7,551 nucleotides of DNA from Bacteroidota bacterium (GCA_013203755.1 JABMPI010000266.1:1-7551), one strand, 5' to 3'; shown: positions 1-6,206, counted from the first letter of the stretch. The notes: generated from the sequence alone by a model not told the origin. Numbers and translations: made by a program.

Positions 1-537
1 ATATTATTGAATTCACAAGAAATTCCTTTAATGCAATTTGGAGGTCTAAATACCGGACGTTATAAAGCCGGAGCAACACCTGAAACAACACATATTTATG
101 GCTGGCCAATGAACAACTACTGGACAACCAATTTCAATGCAGAGCAGCATGGAGGAATAAATTGGGTGTACAATATTGGTAGTTCAACCAATCAATCACA
201 GTCCGAAGCTACCCGTTTTGGGTGGAACAATCGTGTGCCCTTTTTAGCGCGTGTGTTACCAGGCGGGGGCAAGGGTGAAAAAACATGGCAAAAATCTATT
301 ATTCAAGGTTGGCCGGAAAATGTTATTCTGGTGAGTGCTACTCCTGGTGAAAATGGGAATTCGTGCACCTTGCATGTTCGGGAAACAGAGGGTAAATCAG
401 CCGGTTTAAAAACTTTAAAACTGGCAAATAGCAAGCAGGCTACCTTAAAACAAGTAAATGTTTTGGGTGAAAAAATTGAAAATGGTTCGCTGGAATTCAA
501 GCCTTTCAAATCGAAGTTTGTTAAAGTTAGCTGGTAA
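1..537 (+). CDS. C-terminal fragment of a probable GH38 alpha-mannosidase (5' end outside window)
   Basis: The frame is open from the first base and stops with TAA at 535-537, giving the last 178 residues of a longer protein. The fragment contains FGGLNTGRYKAG, a Trp/Asn/His-rich stretch with GWPMNNYWTTNFNAEQHGG, and FGWNNRVPF-ARVLPGG. I recognise this as the kind of C-terminal beta-sandwich found in Bacteroidota GH38 alpha-mannosidases, where the barrel with the catalytic nucleophile lies upstream and is not visible here. The last 70 residues look like a small beta domain (ILVSATPGENGNSCTLHVRE ... FKSKFVKVSW). GH38 enzymes are retaining, metal-dependent alpha-mannosidases. The neighbouring GH92 gene also encodes an alpha-mannosidase, which supports the call. 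No catalytic residue can be checked, so the family assignment rests on the C-terminal pattern and the context. The TTG at position 7 is internal and is not the real start. Confidence 0.62.
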   Translation: MLLNSQEIPLMQFGGLNTGRYKAGATPETTHIYGWPMNNYWTTNFNAEQHGGINWVYNIGSSTNQSQSEATRFGWNNRVPFLARVLPGGGKGEKTWQKSIIQGWPENVILVSATPGENGNSCTLHVRETEGKSAGLKTLKLANSKQATLKQVNVLGEKIENGSLEFKPFKSKFVKVSW

Positions 538-574
538 TTCTTGATGTATTACTTAACCTTTTATCTTAGTATTT

Positions 575-617
575 CGTCATTGCGAACCTGAGGGACGAAG
601 GTGAAGCAATCTGTTGC
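575..617 (+). repeat. Left arm (L) of the REP-like element
   Basis: This 43-bp arm starts with CGTCATTGCGA and ends with GAAGCAATCTGTTGC (603-617). The last 15 bases recur exactly at 1030-1044, and the first 8 recur at 1008-1015, so arm L' is a direct copy with a different middle. The first 11 bases are the exact reverse complement of 984-994. Confidence 0.8.
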
Positions 618-652
618 AAAAAGAACTTAATTAAGTATTAAATTCAAAAATA

Positions 653-946
653 ATAGAAAGAGGCGGGGCAATATATATCCTTACGAATAAAAACAATACG
701 GTTCTTTATACTGGAGTTACTTCCGATTTAAGAAAACGGTTATATGAACATAAGAATAAAATGTATGCTTCAGGTTTTACCAGCAGATACGATGTTTCAA
801 AACTAGTATATTTTGAAGTGTTTTCTTTAATCGAGGAAGCAATTGCGCGTGAGAAACAGATTAAAGCTGGCTCTAGGAGAAAGAAAATAAATTTGATCGA
901 GTCCATTAATCCAAACTGGGAAGATTTGTCAGAGAACTTTGAATAG
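653..946 (+). CDS. Small GIY-YIG endonuclease domain protein, start codon degraded or non-canonical
   Basis: Reading from ATA at 653 gives 97 residues beginning IERGGAIYILTNKNN. The GIY-YIG core is complete: AIY at residues 6-8 (the GIY position), YTG at 19-21 (the YIG position), the expected catalytic Arg at 27 in DLRKRLYEHK, and the expected metal-binding Glu at 67 in AIAREKQIKAGSRRKK. It ends INPNWEDLSENFE, the usual tail of the short single-domain members. Homologues usually begin MERGG, so ATA at 653 stands where ATG is expected. The nearest in-frame stop upstream is TAA at 632-634, and there is no ATG, GTG or TTG between it and ATG 761. Starting at 761 would remove the whole GIY-YIG core. 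The gene may use ATA or may be silenced by a G-to-A change. It lies inside a pair of inverted repeats. The substrate is unknown; the family cuts DNA. Confidence 0.75.
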   Translation: MERGGAIYILTNKNNTVLYTGVTSDLRKRLYEHKNKMYASGFTSRYDVSKLVYFEVFSLIEEAIAREKQIKAGSRRKKINLIESINPNWEDLSENFE

Positions 947-994
947 ATTGCTTTTTACACAAGTCGAGATTGCCGCGCTTCGCTCGCAATGACG
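946..994 (+). repeat. Right arm (R) of the REP-like element, inverted relative to L
   Basis: The arm runs from GATTGC to TCGCAATGACG. Within it, ATTGC (969-973) and GCAAT (986-990) form the base of a short hairpin, with GCG/CGC (975-977, 981-983) closing a CTT loop and a small internal bulge. The first base of the arm is the last base of the TAG stop codon (944-946) of the nuclease frame. Confidence 0.75.
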
Positions 995-1007
995 ATTCTA
1001 TTACTTC

Positions 1008-1044
1008 CGTCATTGGTAGGAGGAACGACGAAGCAATCTGTTGC
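1008..1044 (+). repeat. Second left-type arm (L') of the REP-like family
   Basis: This 37-bp copy is in the same orientation as 575-617: CGTCATTG at the start, GAAGCAATCTGTTGC at the end, and GTAGGAGGAACGAC in the middle. It lies 13 bp beyond arm R and pairs with it (CAATGACG 987-994 with CGTCATTG 1008-1015; GATTGC 946-951 with GCAATC 1033-1038). It ends 36 bp before the GH92 start codon, so it would lie in that gene's leader in any read-through transcript. Confidence 0.75.
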
Positions 1045-1080
1045 CGAAACATTAAAAAATAAAATAACAAAACCAATACA

Positions 1081-3168
1081 ATGAAAACGAAATTTTACCT
1101 TTTAACCCTGCTAATTTGCATCCTTTTTCAAGCCTGCCAAACGGAAAACAAAACAATTTGGCAAATTGGAGAAGCCGATAATAGTAGTGCGGAATTTTCA
1201 TTGCCGCCTGGTGATTATGAACAATTTATTGATAAAGATTTTGGTTGGGAAGACCGCTTTTTTCTGATTGGTTCATCCACTGAAAAAGAAGACTGGCCAT
1301 ATGTTTTACCCGGACCAAACGATAAATGGGGTGGAACCTGGTCAACATCGGGCTGGCGTTCGCATACCTTGAATGTTCTCTTCAATATTGAAAAACTGCC
1401 CAAAAAAGGGGATTGGAATTTGATTGTTGACATTCAGGATATCAACACTGAAGATGAGCCGGTTTTTAAAATTAACATAAACGGTAAATCGTGGAAATAT
1501 AAATTACCAATGGGATCAGGACAAAATTCTCTGGAAGGTAAATCTTCCGAAGAGATGGAAAAAATGATCGAAAACCCACTTCCTGAAAATGAGGTAAAAA
1601 ATGCAGGAATCAAAGGTTCCGATTCGAAGGACAAAATGGTGAAAGATAGTTCTACCAATGAATTTGAATATTTAATTGAAATTCCCATTCCCAAAAATGT
1701 GCTAAAAAGGGGTGGCAACACTATCTCCATGACGACGCTTCAGGGCTCCTGGCTAATGTTTGATCAAATCAGGTTGGAAGGTCCGGGCAACGCAAAACTA
1801 AAAGAAAACAATCAAGTCTTTTTACGTGAAGTAAAAGCAGCCAATTATGAAATTGAAAACAACAACGAAAAAGCACAACCACTATTAATTGATATCGAAC
1901 ATCTTTCAGGAACACCTGAATTGAAAGTTGTGTTAGATGGAAGCGAAATATTCGCAGCTACCCTTGAAACAGGCAGATATGTATTTGAAGCACCGATGCC
2001 AGCGCTTTCTGAAGCAAAAAAGAGTAAATACAAAGTTCTAATTGATGGACAGGAAATCCAATCCGGTAAAGTTGAGCGTTCATCCCAAAAATTAATTTCT
2101 TTAGCTGAATACGCCGACACTAAAATGGGAACCGCACATTCGCGATGGATGATTGCTCCCGGTCCCTGGATGCCATTTAGTATGGTAAAATTAAGCCCCG
2201 ACAACCAAAACAAAGGTTGGCAGGCCGGATACGACCCAATTTTTGAAACCATTGGAGGATTTAGCCATATTCATGAATGGACAATGGGCGGTCTTTCTTT
2301 TATGCCAACCAATGGAAAACTAATTACTCAGGTGGGTGACCAGCGAAACCCCGATGATGGCTACCGGTCGAGATTGAATAAGGAAACTGAAGAAGCACCA
2401 ATTGGATATTACAAAGCTGAATTGACAGACTATACTATTACTGCAGAACTCACAGCAAATACTCGCGGTGGATTTCAGCGATATACTTTTCCAAAAGAAA
2501 AAGAAGGCTCACGGATTTTAATTGATTTACAAAATCCAGCAGAATATTCTTACAAGCTGGAAGAGGTTTATATAGAAAAAGTAAGTGCCACACGTGTGGA
2601 GGGTTTCAGCAAACAATTATCACCAAATACCTGGAGTGGAGGAATTTCGCAGGAATACATTGTACATTTTGTAGCAGAATTTGATCAGCCAATAAAAAAT
2701 TATGGAGTTTGGACGCAGGATGGTGTGCAGGAAGGACTTTCAGTTTTAAAGGCGAGAAAATGCCTGGATGCCGGAGCCTATTTTGAATTCGACACAAAAG
2801 GAAATAACGTGGTTCAGGTCCGCACAGCCATTTCGTATGTAAGTATTGAAAATGCATCGAAAAATCTGGAAACGGAAATAAGTAAACCGTTTGGATGGGA
2901 TTTTGATGCGGTGAGGCAAAACAACCTGAATACCTGGAATGATCTTTTTAACCGTCTAACTATTTCAACCAATGACCGGCGTGAAAAAATGCGCTTTTAT
3001 TCAAACATGTATCGCGCACTGTGTAGCCGTAATATTTTTAGTGATGTAAATGGTGAATGGGTGGATGCCGATGAACAGATACAGAAATGGCTGATCCCGG
3101 ATCTCCCGCTTTGGGTTGCGATGCTTTCTGGAATACCTTTTGGAACCTCAATCAGTTTTGGAATTTAG
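1081..3168 (+). CDS. GH92 exo-alpha-mannosidase lipoprotein, N-terminal part (frameshifted gene)
   Basis: The start is ATG 1081 because it opens a lipoprotein signal: MKTKF, a hydrophobic run, and lipobox FQAC with the lipidated Cys at residue 19. Residues about 25-235 (WQIGEADNSSAEF, DWPYVLPGP, GGNTISM, WLMFDQIRLEGP) resemble the galactose-binding-like CBM domain seen in family 4 rhamnogalacturonan lyases. Residues about 240-340 look like a beta linker. The GH92 N-terminal beta-sandwich starts near residue 345, with GTAHSRWMIAPGPWMPFSM and KLSPDN, then GFSHIHEW at 393-400. GH92 enzymes are Ca2+-dependent inverting exo-alpha-mannosidases. The real frame is lost at about residue 669: the residues after QIQK are out of frame and the stop at 3166-3168 is accidental. 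The protein continues in the frame starting at 3087. Anchoring in the outer membrane or periplasmic leaflet is inferred. Confidence 0.88.
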   Translation: MKTKFYLLTLLICILFQACQTENKTIWQIGEADNSSAEFSLPPGDYEQFIDKDFGWEDRFFLIGSSTEKEDWPYVLPGPNDKWGGTWSTSGWRSHTLNVLFNIEKLPKKGDWNLIVDIQDINTEDEPVFKININGKSWKYKLPMGSGQNSLEGKSSEEMEKMIENPLPENEVKNAGIKGSDSKDKMVKDSSTNEFEYLIEIPIPKNVLKRGGNTISMTTLQGSWLMFDQIRLEGPGNAKLKENNQVFLREVKAANYEIENNNEKAQPLLIDIEHLSGTPELKVVLDGSEIFAATLETGRYVFEAPMPALSEAKKSKYKVLIDGQEIQSGKVERSSQKLISLAEYADTKMGTAHSRWMIAPGPWMPFSMVKLSPDNQNKGWQAGYDPIFETIGGFSHIHEWTMGGLSFMPTNGKLITQVGDQRNPDDGYRSRLNKETEEAPIGYYKAELTDYTITAELTANTRGGFQRYTFPKEKEGSRILIDLQNPAEYSYKLEEVYIEKVSATRVEGFSKQLSPNTWSGGISQEYIVHFVAEFDQPIKNYGVWTQDGVQEGLSVLKARKCLDAGAYFEFDTKGNNVVQVRTAISYVSIENASKNLETEISKPFGWDFDAVRQNNLNTWNDLFNRLTISTNDRREKMRFYSNMYRALCSRNIFSDVNGEWVDADEQIQKWLIPDLPLWVAMLSGIPFGTSISFGI
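3082..3119 (+). other. Frameshift site inside the GH92 gene
   Basis: Upstream, the family-like frame ends ...DADEQIQK with AAA at 3085-3087. Downstream, the family-like frame reads MADPGSPALGCDAFWNTFWN from 3087. One missing base restores a continuous protein. The simplest repair is an extra A in the AAA run at 3085-3087, giving QIQK-MADPG. No X-XXY-YYZ slippery heptamer is present, because AAA is preceded by G, so programmed slippage is unlikely. A real mutation or an assembly error at the short A run are the two main readings. Confidence 0.85.
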
Positions 3169-4325
3169 TTACCCCCGAATGGAGTAATAACTGGGTAAAC
3201 TCGCAACTGGCCATGTACGATGCCGGAGGCTGGTTGGCAAAAGGTCCGGCCGGCATGGAATACATTCCGGTTATGGTTGCCGAACATGAAATTCCGTTAA
3301 TAGTAGGAGCACATCAAATGGGAATAAACGGGTTTGATGCTGAAAAGGCATTTGAAGCAGTAAAAAAAATGCAGACCACACCCGGACAAGTAGTAGGTGG
3401 TGGTTTTGCCGGAAACCGTGATCTGGAATCCTACTTAAAACATAAATATGTGCCCTTCGATAAAGGCCGTTTTTCTAACTCTTTGGAGTACTCGTTTGAT
3501 GACTGGACAGTTGGACAGTTTGCAAAAGCTCTGGGCAAAGAAAAAGATTTTGAGACTTTCAATAAACGCGGTTATTACTGGAAAAATGTAATTGACACAA
3601 AAACTGGTTATGCAAGAATGAAAGATGCAAAAGGAAAATGGTTGGCTGATTTCGATCCGTACAAATCGGGTGCAAATCACCATTATGTTGAAGGAAATGC
3701 CTGGCAATTGACCTTTTTTGTTCCGCAAGATGTTCCCGCTTTAGCCGAAGCAATTGGGAAAGATCGTTTTATTGAACGTTTGGATTGGGGATTCACCGAA
3801 AGTGATAAAACACGTTTTAACGGTAAAAACGACCAGTACTGGAACTATCCTGTAATTCAGGGAAATCAGCAATCGATGCATTTCGCATTCCTATTTAATT
3901 GGGTTGGAAAACCGTGGTTAACACAAAAATGGAGCCGTGCCATTATTGATCGGTATTACGGATATGGTTTGGCCAATGCTTATTTGGGTGACGAAGATCA
4001 AGGGCAAATGAGCGCTTGGTTTATTATGACATCGCTGGGATTATTTCAAACCGATGGTGGTTGCCGGGTTGAACCAATCTATGAAATAGGCAGCCCCATG
4101 TACGAAAAGATAACCATCGATTTAGGAGAACAATTTGGTAGAGGAAAAACATTTACTATTGAAGCAAAAAATACATCGCGAAAAAATGTTTATGTGCAAA
4201 GTGCCATGTTAAATGGAGCAGTTTTAAATAATTTCCAGTTTCCTGCAAAAGAGTTGCTAAAAGGTGGAAGTTTAGTGCTCGAAATGGGAGCCGAACCAAA
4301 TACCGATTGGGGGAAATTGGATTGA
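3087..4325 (+). CDS. GH92 exo-alpha-mannosidase, C-terminal catalytic part (frameshifted gene)
   Basis: This frame holds the (alpha/alpha)6-barrel half of GH92. The motifs, counted from ATG 3087, are GCDAFWNTFWNLNQFWNLV (residues 10-28), GPAGMEYIPVM, HHYVEGNAWQ with Glu at residue 202 at the place expected for the general acid, and GDEDQGQMSAWF with the acidic D-E-D at 302-304, where the catalytic base and its partner are expected. After these come EIGSPMYEK, KTFTIEAKN and NVYVQSAMLNG, ending EPNTDWGKLD, a normal GH92 C-terminus. ATG 3087 is very unlikely to be a true start: it overlaps the upstream half by 82 bp and lacks the signal peptide and beta-sandwich. Joined across the frameshift the product would be about 1,081 residues, of which about 735 are GH92. 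All visible catalytic motifs are intact, so the frameshift is either recent or an error. The propeller gene follows after 51 bp. Confidence 0.9.
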   Translation: MADPGSPALGCDAFWNTFWNLNQFWNLVTPEWSNNWVNSQLAMYDAGGWLAKGPAGMEYIPVMVAEHEIPLIVGAHQMGINGFDAEKAFEAVKKMQTTPGQVVGGGFAGNRDLESYLKHKYVPFDKGRFSNSLEYSFDDWTVGQFAKALGKEKDFETFNKRGYYWKNVIDTKTGYARMKDAKGKWLADFDPYKSGANHHYVEGNAWQLTFFVPQDVPALAEAIGKDRFIERLDWGFTESDKTRFNGKNDQYWNYPVIQGNQQSMHFAFLFNWVGKPWLTQKWSRAIIDRYYGYGLANAYLGDEDQGQMSAWFIMTSLGLFQTDGGCRVEPIYEIGSPMYEKITIDLGEQFGRGKTFTIEAKNTSRKNVYVQSAMLNGAVLNNFQFPAKELLKGGSLVLEMGAEPNTDWGKLD

Positions 4326-4376
4326 TGTTTGTATGTTTACATGTCAAAAATTTGTGATATTTAAAACCAATATTTA

Positions 4377-5639
4377 ATGCAAAATCAAAAAATACAAACC
4401 TCATATCTATTGTGTATTCTTTCGCTACTGTATTTCAACTACAATGTATTTGCCCAGGAAGAGACTAAAAGCTGGACAGATTATAGGGGACCTGAAAAAA
4501 ACGGACACAGTGCTGCCAGAAATATTCCAACGGTCTGGAATGACTCAACAAACGTTACATGGAAAACTCCAATTCCCGGGCGCGGATGGTCTTCTCCGGT
4601 TGTACTGAATAATAAAATATGGCTGACCACAGCATTATCTGATGGCAAAGAACTTCGCTTATTGGCGATGGATGCCACCACTGGCAAAATGTTGCATAAT
4701 TTAAAATTATTCAAAGTGGATAGCCTTCAGGAAAACCACCCCTTAAACAGTTATGCCTCGCCATCGCCGGTTATTGAGGCTGGGTTTGTTTATGCCCATT
4801 TTGGTACATACGGAACAACTTGTGTAAATACAGAATCGGGGAAAGTAGTTTGGAAACGAACTGATTTTCATTGCGAACATGAAGTTGGCCCCGGTTCGTC
4901 TCCATTGCTTTACAATGACCTTTTAATTCTTACTTACGACGGAACCGATGTCCAATTTCTTGTTGCTCTGGATAAACACACAGGTGAAACCATTTGGAAA
5001 AGAACCCGTGATGTTGATCTGGAAGACATGAAAGCAGAAAGCAAAAAAGCTTTTACCACGCCTATAGTTGCTAAAATTAATGGAATGAATCAATTGATTA
5101 GTGTGGGTCCACATATCGTTGCGGGATATCAACCTCAAACCGGAGAAAGAATTTGGTATGCTAATTTTAAAGGTTTCTCAGCTTCTTCGCGCCCTCTTGT
5201 TACAGATAACATATTGTTCTTCAATACAGGTTTTGGTGCGTCAACAGTAATTGCATTGGCACTTGGAGGAGAAGAGAATGCTACCGATAGCATTAAATGG
5301 ATCAATAAAAAAAGTACGCAAGCCCGATCATCCGCTTTACTTATAGATAGTTTGCTCTACATGGTAAACACAGGAGGACAAGCGAAATGCTTTATTGCAA
5401 AAACTGGCGTGGAGTTATGGACTGCCCGGGTTGGAACACAAACATCAGCCTCCCCCATTTACGCGGAAGGCAAGATTTACACGTTTGATGAAGATGGACT
5501 TACAACTATATTTACCCCCGGGACTACATTTCACATGGTTGGAGAAAATCAACTACCAGATGGTTTTATGGCTTCTCCTGCAGTGGTAGATAGTGCCTTA
5601 TTTCTGCGAACAAAGTCACACCTTTATAGGATTGAATAA
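4377..5639 (+). CDS. Secreted PQQ-like beta-propeller repeat protein
   Basis: The 420-residue product starts at ATG 4377 with a signal peptide: a basic/polar start, the hydrophobic run YLLCILSLLYF, and likely cleavage after NVFA (residue 26) before QEE. The mature protein opens with WTDYRGPEKNGHS and WKTPIPGRGWSSPVV, the usual entry of PQQ-like (BamB-type) propellers. Repeated blade signatures follow: TGKMLHNLK, SGKVVWKRTD, TGETIWKRTR, TGERIWYANF and TGVELWTARV, each a G-x-x-x-W type turn closing a blade, with SSPLL, SRPLV, SASPIY and ASPAVV between them. About seven blades would fit the length. Whether it binds PQQ or is only a scaffold cannot be told; many relatives have no proven enzyme activity. 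It lies 51 bp after GH92 with no terminator in the gap, so co-transcription with the mannosidases is likely. A sugar-oxidising or binding role is speculation. Confidence 0.87.
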   Translation: MQNQKIQTSYLLCILSLLYFNYNVFAQEETKSWTDYRGPEKNGHSAARNIPTVWNDSTNVTWKTPIPGRGWSSPVVLNNKIWLTTALSDGKELRLLAMDATTGKMLHNLKLFKVDSLQENHPLNSYASPSPVIEAGFVYAHFGTYGTTCVNTESGKVVWKRTDFHCEHEVGPGSSPLLYNDLLILTYDGTDVQFLVALDKHTGETIWKRTRDVDLEDMKAESKKAFTTPIVAKINGMNQLISVGPHIVAGYQPQTGERIWYANFKGFSASSRPLVTDNILFFNTGFGASTVIALALGGEENATDSIKWINKKSTQARSSALLIDSLLYMVNTGGQAKCFIAKTGVELWTARVGTQTSASPIYAEGKIYTFDEDGLTTIFTPGTTFHMVGENQLPDGFMASPAVVDSALFLRTKSHLYRIE

Positions 5640-5658
5640 AAAAGTTTAAAGTAGATCA

Positions 5659-5703
5659 GCCTTGACTTTTCTGTTTACTCTTTGTGTCAAGGCAAAGAGT
5701 AAA
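5659..5703. repeat. Two overlapping, mutually exclusive inverted repeats
   Basis: GCCTTGAC (5659-5666) pairs perfectly with GTCAAGGC (5686-5693). TTTACTCTTTG (5674-5684) pairs perfectly with CAAAGAGTAAA (5693-5703). The left arm of the second pair lies in the loop of the first, and the right arm of the first lies in the loop of the second, so both cannot form at once. No T-run follows the second stem, so it is not a textbook terminator. It begins 20 bp after the propeller gene stop and may help end or protect that transcript. From memory, similar TTGACA/CAAGGC repeats are scattered in Bacteroidota genomes. Confidence 0.6.
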
Positions 5704-5881
5704 ATCCGCCTGATAAGGCAAAATGTAATTTGATTAATTGAGTTTTTTGCGTGGTATGACTTCTATTCTGAATTTCCTATTTATATTTTTAAAACAGACT
5801 CCACTGGAAAATTAAACTAATCCGACAAAACACAAATAGATCTAAAAAATAGATTAAAAGAAACATTTTGGTGCTAAACAA

Positions 5882-5917
5882 AAAAAGGAAGCAGTGAAAT
5901 TTCACTGCTTCCTTTTT
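5882..5917. terminator. Bidirectional intrinsic terminator, 36-bp perfect palindrome
   Basis: The stem GGAAGCAGTGAAA (5887-5899) is followed directly by its exact reverse complement (5900-5912), flanked by AAAAA (5882-5886) and TTTTT (5913-5917), so all 36 bases are self-complementary. A GC-containing stem with a U-run on either strand fits a two-way Rho-independent terminator. It lies 242 bp after the propeller gene stop, which leaves an unusually long 3' tail if it ends that operon. It insulates the downstream genes. Confidence 0.85.
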
Positions 5918-6156
5918 AAAAAACAAACAACTAATAACCTTCTTAAACTTTGTAATATCTAAATAACCAATCAATCTTTATAATTGCTTTAAAAGCAATC
6001 TATACAAAGTCCGCTTAAAAACTTACGGATTGAATCTGATTTTGTTTCAAGGATAGCTTTTTTTAGCAAAAATTAACGCGTTCAATAAAAAACTATTAAA
6101 AACTTCAACTAACCATCTGCCAATTTCATCACATTTAGTAAAAAAAATTAAATTTG

Positions 6157-6164
6157 TATTTTTG
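6157..6164 (+). promoter_or_regulatory. Candidate Bacteroidota -7 box for the DUF4834-like gene
   Basis: TATTTTTG matches the TAnnTTTG -7 consensus exactly and lies 42 bp before ATG 6207. The -33 element is weak: only TTTAG around 6134-6138 is at about the right distance. The same octamer precedes glyS. Confidence 0.4.
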
Positions 6165-6206
6165 GTCTCAAGCATTAGAAACCAAAATCTTAAAATACTA
6201 ATTAAA

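Larger units (their letters stand above)
575..994 (+). mobile_element. REP-like inverted-repeat element carrying a GIY-YIG nuclease ORF
   Basis: The outer ends are a perfect 11-bp inverted repeat, CGTCATTGCGA at 575-585 and TCGCAATGACG at 984-994. The inner ends are a second inverted pair, GCAATC at 606-611 and GATTGC at 946-951. A 97-codon GIY-YIG frame fills the interior, and its stop codon overlaps the first base of the right arm. The unit is about 420 bp and sits in the gap between two mannosidase genes. From memory, repeats of this sequence are common in Bacteroidota intergenic regions and often accompany small GIY-YIG genes. No transposase and no convincing target-site duplication is visible. 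That the unit moves is an inference from the structure. Confidence 0.6.
5640..6156. other. Non-coding region between the glycan locus and the DUF4834/glyS genes
   Basis: I found no credible gene on either strand in these roughly 500 AT-rich bases. It contains two overlapping inverted repeats (5659-5703), a 36-bp palindromic terminator (5882-5917), and a nested pair of weaker inverted repeats: ACTTTGTA 5947-5954 with TACAAAGT 6003-6010, enclosing ATTGCTT 5983-5989 with AAGCAAT 5993-5999. Nothing else stands out. Confidence 0.6.

Noticed and set aside
761..946. ATG 761 as the start of the GIY-YIG gene (61 residues)
   Set aside because: It would delete the AIY and YTG motifs and the catalytic Arg, while the in-frame codons upstream match the family closely.
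575..1044. CRISPR array
   Set aside because: There are only three repeat arms, one of them inverted, with unequal spacing and a coding frame between them.
1845..2252. 135-codon open frame on the minus strand inside GH92
   Set aside because: It lies wholly opposite a well-supported coding region and shows no recognisable domain or signal; it is a shadow of the GH92 codons.
3081..3095. Programmed -1 ribosomal frameshifting in the GH92 gene
   Set aside because: The AAA at 3085-3087 is preceded by G and there is no X-XXY-YYZ heptamer or obvious downstream stem. GH92 genes are normally uninterrupted, so a mutation or sequencing error is simpler.
6075..6082. AACGCGTT palindrome as a regulator site
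   Set aside because: It is a single 8-bp palindrome with no second copy and no regulator nearby, so chance is enough to explain it.
6162..6206. Upstream TTG start adding 15 residues to the DUF4834-like protein
   Set aside because: The TTG overlaps a candidate -7 promoter box, and the added residues precede a clean N-terminal membrane segment; ATG 6207 fits better.
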